Position numbers and translations under genes: made by a program. 64,000 nucleotides of DNA from Salipiger pallidus (lineage in GTDB: Bacteria > Pseudomonadota > Alphaproteobacteria > Rhodobacterales > Rhodobacteraceae): contig NZ_BMJV01000001.1 in the NCBI RefSeq assembly GCF_014643635.1, positions 1 through 64,000 on the forward strand, written 5' to 3'. The first letter of the stretch is position 1; every line of letters starts with the position of its first letter. This document shows positions 59,894-64,000 of the stretch, one piece after another. Below the pieces are notes generated by a model. That model was not told the DNA's origin, did not search any database, and was given only the letters and a program-made list of their open reading frames with translations.

Positions 59894-61714
59894 ATGATGG
59901 CCGATTATTTCCACCGCCGTACGGTACTCGCGACCCTCGTTTCGCTGGGAATCGGGCTGTCGGGGCCCTCTTTTGCCGCCCCGCAGCATGGAATCGCCAT
60001 GTACGGCGACCCCGCCCTGCCCTCAGACTACGATCATCTGCCCTACACCAATCCCGATGCGCCCACCGGCGGACGTCTGGTGATGGGCGAAGTCGGCAGC
60101 TTTGACAGCCTCAATCCGCATATCCTCAAGGGGACCAGCCCGTGGCAGCTGCGCTTTCTCGCCTACGAGAGCCTCATGGGCCGCAGCTGGGACGAACCCT
60201 TCACGCTCTATGGCCTGCTGGCCGAATCCGTTGACACCGCGCCGGACCGCTCATGGGTGGAATTCACCCTGCGCCCCGAAGCGCGGTTCTCCGACGGCAG
60301 CCCGGTCACCGTCGAGGACGTGATGTGGAGCTACGAGACCCTCGGCACCGAAGGGCATCCGCGCTACCGCGGTGCCTGGGGCCAGGTGGACAGCATGGAA
60401 CAGACAGGCCCGCGCTCGGTCCGCTTCACCTTCAACACCGACAACCGCGAACTTGCGCTTATCATCGGCATGCGCCCTATCCTGAAAAAGGCGCAGTGGG
60501 AGGGGATCGACTTTTCGCAAAGCGGGCTTGGCACCCTCCCCATCGGCTCCGCGCCCTATGTCATCGACAATTTCGACGCCGGTCGGCAGGTCACGCTGCG
60601 CCGCAACCCCGATTACTGGGGCAAGGATCTGCCGTTCATGCGCGGTCAGGCCAATCTCGACGAGATCCGCATGGAGTTCTTCGGCGACAGCACAGTGCTG
60701 TTCGAGGCCTTCAAGGCTGGCGAGCTGAACGCCATCCGCGAAACCAACGAAGAAAAATGGCAGACCCAGTATGATTTCCCCGCCGTGGAGGCCGGCGACG
60801 TGGTGAAATCCGACATCGAGCATGACCGCCCCTCGGGGATGACCGGCTTCGTGATGAATACCCGCAGCAAGGTGTTCTCGGACTGGCAGGTGCGCGATGC
60901 CATGCTGCACGCTTTCAACTTCGAATACATCAACGAGACGATGACCGGCTCGCGCCAGCCCCGCATTACCTCGTATTTTTCTAACTCCGAGCTGGCGATG
61001 CTCGAGGGCCCCGCGACGGGGCGCGTGGCCGAGCTTCTGGCGCCCTACCAGGACAGCCTGCTGCCCGGCACGATCGAGGGGTACACCCTGCCCGTCAGCG
61101 ACGGCAGCGCCCGCAACCGCGCCGGCATTGGTGCCGCCATGGACCTCATGGCCGAAGCCGGCTGGACCATTCAGGACGGGGTCATGAAGGACGAGGACGG
61201 ACGCCCCTTCCGGTTTGAGATCGTCCTGTCGCAGGGCAATACCGAGGAACAGTCGATCATCGACATCTTCGCCCAGGGCCTGCGCCGCATCGGCATTACA
61301 CCGCATGTCACCGTCATCGATGCCGCCCAGTACAACGAGCGGGTCAACAATTTCGACTTCGACATGACATTCTTCCGGCGCGGCATTTCCTTGTCGCCGG
61401 GCAACGAGCAGCGTCTATACTGGGGGTCGGACGCGGCGGACGAGATTGGGTCGCGCAATCTCATGGGCATGAAGTCCCCCGCCGCGGACGCGATGATCGA
61501 CACGCTTCTCAACGCCACCAGCCGCGAGGATTTCCTTGCCGCCAGCCGAGCGCTCGACCGCGTGCTCACCGCCGGACGTTACGTGATCCCGATCTACCAG
61601 TGGAACGTGTCGCACATCGCCCATGTGGCAGAGCTGACCTATCCTCAGCAGATTCCAGCCTACGGGGACTGGACAGACTGGATGCCCAATGCATGGTGGT
61701 GGCAGAGTGAGTGA
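59894..61714 (+). CDS. Extracellular solute-binding protein, family 5 (peptide/opine type, YejA-like)
   Basis: A 606-residue periplasmic receptor of an oligopeptide/nickel-type ABC transporter. The signal region has a twin-arginine-like start (HRRTVLATLVSLGIGL) and an AXA-type end (SFAAP). Typical motifs: GGRLVMGEVGSFDSLNPHILKG, ESLMGRSWDEPFTLYGLLAESVD, FTLRPEARFSDGSPVTVEDVMWSYE, GSAPYVIDNFDAGRQVTLRRNPDYWGKDLP and RDAMLHAFNFEYIN. It resembles YejA-type receptors. No permease or ATPase genes follow, so it is an orphan receptor or its partners are elsewhere. The ligand is unknown. Confidence 0.92.
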   Translation: MMADYFHRRTVLATLVSLGIGLSGPSFAAPQHGIAMYGDPALPSDYDHLPYTNPDAPTGGRLVMGEVGSFDSLNPHILKGTSPWQLRFLAYESLMGRSWDEPFTLYGLLAESVDTAPDRSWVEFTLRPEARFSDGSPVTVEDVMWSYETLGTEGHPRYRGAWGQVDSMEQTGPRSVRFTFNTDNRELALIIGMRPILKKAQWEGIDFSQSGLGTLPIGSAPYVIDNFDAGRQVTLRRNPDYWGKDLPFMRGQANLDEIRMEFFGDSTVLFEAFKAGELNAIRETNEEKWQTQYDFPAVEAGDVVKSDIEHDRPSGMTGFVMNTRSKVFSDWQVRDAMLHAFNFEYINETMTGSRQPRITSYFSNSELAMLEGPATGRVAELLAPYQDSLLPGTIEGYTLPVSDGSARNRAGIGAAMDLMAEAGWTIQDGVMKDEDGRPFRFEIVLSQGNTEEQSIIDIFAQGLRRIGITPHVTVIDAAQYNERVNNFDFDMTFFRRGISLSPGNEQRLYWGSDAADEIGSRNLMGMKSPAADAMIDTLLNATSREDFLAASRALDRVLTAGRYVIPIYQWNVSHIAHVAELTYPQQIPAYGDWTDWMPNAWWWQSE

Positions 61715-61858
61715 CGGCGTAAAGGCCGAAGGCTGATGCGCGCGATCTCGCCGCGCACTGGCACGGTACAATGACCCCAAAAGTGGCCGAACAATTCTGG
61801 CCGAACGAACAGAGCCGACCAACCCGGCCGACCAAGAAGAAGCAACAAGAGCAGACCG

Positions 61859-61978
61859 ATGAAACAGGCATATCTCATTCTGGCGCTGGCGACGCTGGTC
61901 GCAGGCTGTGGCACCGTCGATGGCGTCGGGCAGGACATCAGCTCCGCCTCGCACATGGTTCAGGGCTGGTTCTACTAA
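61859..61978 (+). CDS. Entericidin-like small lipoprotein
   Basis: A 39-residue protein: a short signal (KQAYLILALATL), the lipobox LVAGC and the mature CGTVDGVGQDISSASHMVQGWFY. The CGTxxGxGxDI pattern is that of the entericidin A/B family, small lipoproteins of the outer or inner membrane associated with envelope stress. A purine-rich sequence (AAGAAG, CAAGAGC) precedes the ATG. A terminator hairpin starts 34 nt after the stop. Only one entericidin gene is visible here, so a toxin-antidote pair is not evident. Confidence 0.85.
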   Translation: MKQAYLILALATLVAGCGTVDGVGQDISSASHMVQGWFY

Positions 61979-62011
61979 CCACGCTGCCACCATTCCTGCC
62001 GCTCCCTCCGC

Positions 62012-62036
62012 CCCGGCCCGTCATGGGCCGGGTTTT
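62012..62036 (+). terminator. Intrinsic terminator after the entericidin-like gene
   Basis: An 8-bp stem (CCCGGCCC and complement) with a GTCAT loop and TTTT directly after. Confidence 0.85.
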
Positions 62037-62153
62037 GGTGGTTTTGCCCATGGGTTTGATTGCGAAATCTTGACGTCTTAGACCTTTTGGCACGTTCCTT
62101 GCCCGCGCCTTCCGGCTATCCTGTCCCGGAGGGTGAGGAGATCGAGGCAAATC

Positions 62154-62855
62154 ATGACCAATCGCGCGCAACGTCTAACTGAGACCGGGCAGAACCGTGC
62201 CCTCGTGGTGGATGACCACCCGCTGTTCTGCGATGCCCTCACCCTGACGCTTCAGTCCATTGCCGACTTCGAGGAAATCCGCACCGCCGGAACCCTCGAA
62301 AAAGCGCTCGAGGTGGTGGCCCAAGGCGGTCAGCCGGATCTGGTGATCCTTGATCTCAACCTGCCGGACGTGAACGGGCTAGATGGGCTTGTGCGGCTGC
62401 GCAATGCCGCGCCGGGGGCTGCGATCCTCATTGCCTCGTCCATGGCCGACAACCGGATGATCAGCCACGCCATAAAGGCCGGAGCCGATGGCTTCGTACC
62501 GAAACATTCGCAGCGCTCCGTCTTCCGCCGCGCCTTCGAGGCGCTGGCCCGGGGCGAGGCCTTTACCCCCGACGGCTATATCGACCCCCACGGCCCCGGT
62601 GACAGCGGCGCCGGCGACGCGCTGTCCCGGCTTGCCACATTGACCAACCAGCAGGCGCGCATCCTGTCGCTGATCTGCGAGGGCAAGCTGAACAAGCAGA
62701 TCGCCTATGACCTGTCCATCGCGGAAACGACGGTGAAGGCCCATGTCACTGCGATCATGCGAAAACTCGGGGTCCACAGCCGCACGCAGGCAGTGCTGAT
62801 CGCGCAAGAGGCGAACTTCAACCGGGTCTTGCCAACGGAAGGCACTGGCGCTTAA
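62154..62855 (+). CDS. NarL/FixJ-type response regulator
   Basis: A 233-residue two-component regulator. The receiver domain (about 22-140) has ALVVDDHPLFCDAL, phosphoacceptor Asp in LVILDLNLPDVNG, Ser switch ILIASSMAD and Lys FVPKHS. The LuxR-type helix-turn-helix (about 165-228) has LTNQQARILSLICEGKLNKQIAYDLSIAETTVKAHVTAIMRKLGVHSR. No kinase lies between it and the FIST-domain gene 35 nt downstream; the kinase may follow beyond the window. The ATG at 62154 was preferred to an earlier in-frame start. A role in a FIST-linked signalling pathway is inferred from position. Confidence 0.92.
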   Translation: MTNRAQRLTETGQNRALVVDDHPLFCDALTLTLQSIADFEEIRTAGTLEKALEVVAQGGQPDLVILDLNLPDVNGLDGLVRLRNAAPGAAILIASSMADNRMISHAIKAGADGFVPKHSQRSVFRRAFEALARGEAFTPDGYIDPHGPGDSGAGDALSRLATLTNQQARILSLICEGKLNKQIAYDLSIAETTVKAHVTAIMRKLGVHSRTQAVLIAQEANFNRVLPTEGTGA

Positions 62856-62890
62856 CCTGCTTCACCACATCGCTTGGGAGGGTCGATGTC

Positions 62891-64000
62891 GTGGACGGAG
62901 CCAATGGGCACCCCACCGGGGAGGACATGCTGATAGACGCCCCATTCGGCGGCGCGTTGCGCGTTGCGCAGGTGGGCTGCGAGATCCGCTCGCCCGTGCG
63001 TGAGCTTGCCCAGCGGCTCGGGCCTGGTCCGTTCGAACTGGTCTGCCTCTTCGCCTCGCCGCAGGCGGATTTCCCGGCGCTGAACCGGGCCGCCAGCACG
63101 GCCTTCGGCACGGCGGACGTCTTTGCCTGCACCACCGCCGGAGAGATCGGCGAAAACGGCTACGAGGATGGCCAGATCATCGCCGTTGCCTTTCCGTCGT
63201 CGCTGTTCAAGGTCGATGCGCTGGTCATTGACGAGCTGGATTCGGTGAATGACAGCAAGCTGATCGACCAGCTGATGCAGCGGCGCCTTACCCTTGGCAT
63301 CGAAGCCCCTGACATGGCGTCGGAATTCGCCTTCCTCATGGTCGACGGCCTGTCCCTTCAGGAAGAGAATGTCGCCACGCTTCTGGCCTCGGCCATGGGG
63401 CCCATGCCGCTGTTCGGCGGGTCCACCGGCGATGGCACCGCCTTTGGCACCACCTGGCTGTCGCACAATGGGTGCATCCGCAGCAACGCCGCGCTTCTGG
63501 CGCTGGTGCGCTCTCGCTGGCAAGTCAAGGTGTTCAGCTTCGACCACCTGCTGCCCACCGAGGTGCGCATGGTCGTCACCGCCGCCGATCCCGGCCGCCG
63601 CAAGGTGACCGAGATCAACGCCGAGCCCGCGGCTCAGGAATACGCCCGCCTGCTGGGGCGTGATCCGGGGCTACTCGATACCTTCACCTTTGCGGCGCAT
63701 CCGGTGGTTGTCCGTCTGGGAGACAGCCACCATGTGCGCTCGATCCAGCGGCTCGATGACGATGGCAACATGGTTTTCTTCTCGGCCATCAACGAAGGCA
63801 TGGTGCTGACCCTTGCTCAGCATCAGGACATGGCCGGCCATCTCGAACAGGCACTGGCAGAACTTGCGAACGGCGGCGAGGCACCAGCTCAGATCCTTGG
63901 CTGCGATTGCGTGCTGCGCCGGGTCGAGGCCGGGCAGTTCCAGAAGACCCGCGAGATCTCGGAAATCCTGACCCGGCACAACGTGGTGGGCTTCAACACC
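62891..64000 (+). CDS. FIST-domain sensor protein (gene continues beyond the window)
   Basis: At least 370 residues are present, without a stop before the window end. The FIST N domain (about 20-220) shows FELVCLFASPQADFPALNRAAS, VFACTTAGEIGENGYEDGQIIAVAF, EFAFLMVDGLSLQEENV and MPLFGGSTGDGTAFGTTWLSHNGCI, followed by the FIST C domain (PAAQEYARLLG, HPVVVRLGDSHHVRSIQRL, FFSAINEGMVLTLAQHQDM). FIST proteins sense small molecules; one group (NosP) binds haem and nitric oxide and inhibits a partner kinase. The start is GTG at 62891, with GGGAGGG 8 nt upstream; ATG at 62927 is a possible alternative. The upstream neighbour is a response regulator. Confidence 0.9.
   Translation, partial: MDGANGHPTGEDMLIDAPFGGALRVAQVGCEIRSPVRELAQRLGPGPFELVCLFASPQADFPALNRAASTAFGTADVFACTTAGEIGENGYEDGQIIAVAFPSSLFKVDALVIDELDSVNDSKLIDQLMQRRLTLGIEAPDMASEFAFLMVDGLSLQEENVATLLASAMGPMPLFGGSTGDGTAFGTTWLSHNGCIRSNAALLALVRSRWQVKVFSFDHLLPTEVRMVVTAADPGRRKVTEINAEPAAQEYARLLGRDPGLLDTFTFAAHPVVVRLGDSHHVRSIQRLDDDGNMVFFSAINEGMVLTLAQHQDMAGHLEQALAELANGGEAPAQILGCDCVLRRVEAGQFQKTREISEILTRHNVVGFNT

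Overview
The window reads as chromosomal DNA of a GC-rich marine alphaproteobacterium of the Rhodobacterales (Roseobacter group). Supporting signs are a class II (B12-dependent) ribonucleotide reductase, a Hint_2/Ig-repeat surface protein, enlarged PstC and PstA, a soluble PhoR, a PAS_5 protein, a tandem cold-shock-domain protein, a class II DAHP synthase, and G/C hairpin repeats of the kind scattered between genes in this order. I see no prophage, transposase, CRISPR array or integrase. This is mostly core genome with a few accessory islands, and the genus cannot be told from the window alone.

Layout. 1-2.3 kb: start of purU on the minus strand, divergent from a GH13_18 glycoside phosphorylase. 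3-5.5 kb: a Hint/Ig-repeat protein closed by a strong two-way terminator. 5.6-10.3 kb (minus): aminotransferase, ppiD, trpE. 10.3-15 kb: divergent hxlR/qorB, the fabI-gpt pair, pdxH, a double cold-shock protein overlapping a DUF192 gene, then tRNA-Pro(UGG). 15.2-19.4 kb: nrdJ behind a long leader carrying DnaA-box and NrdR-box candidates. 19.4-22.2 kb: acyl-CoA synthetase, an XRE-cupin regulator and two small genes. 22.3-28 kb (minus): a branched-chain amino acid type ABC operon with a small secreted protein embedded in it. 28.4-32.7 kb: class II DAHP synthase, a GlxA-type regulator, a sugar dehydrogenase and a DUF4174 protein. 33-37.8 kb: gpsA-ggpP-ggpS, divergent from galU. 38-41.3 kb: a PAS protein, yicC, gmk, gamma carbonic anhydrase. 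41.3-49.6 kb: phoR and pstSCAB-phoU-phoB. 49.7-52.4 kb: a helix-hairpin-helix/lysine-rich protein, rpsB, tsf. 52.8-54.1 kb (minus): aroQ-luxR. 54.3-57 kb: psuK-psuG and a DUF502 protein. 57.6-59.5 kb (minus): patatin-like lipase and bdhA. 59.7 kb: a predicted small RNA. 59.9-64 kb: an orphan family-5 solute-binding protein, an entericidin-like lipoprotein, a NarL-type response regulator and a FIST-domain protein cut by the window end.

How the genes work together. The gpsA-ggpP-ggpS operon supplies a complete route from dihydroxyacetone phosphate to glucosylglycerol, a compatible solute, through glycerol 3-phosphate and glucosylglycerol phosphate. The distant GH13_18 phosphorylase could in principle recycle this or a related glucoside, but its substrate is not settled. 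The pst-pho cluster is a full phosphate uptake and signalling unit, with matching Pho boxes before both phoR and pstS. The aroQ and luxR genes are translationally coupled behind one AT-rich promoter, tying a shikimate-pathway enzyme to a quorum-sensing type regulator. The psuK and psuG genes form a pseudouridine salvage pair.

The observations most worth a second look are the predicted 77-nt small RNA at 59.7 kb, the glucosylglycerol operon, the paired NrdR and DnaA sites before nrdJ, a 24-nt palindrome inside nrdJ that departs from local codon use, a tandem array of short hairpins at 32.9 kb, the lysine-rich HhH protein, and the aroQ-luxR coupling.
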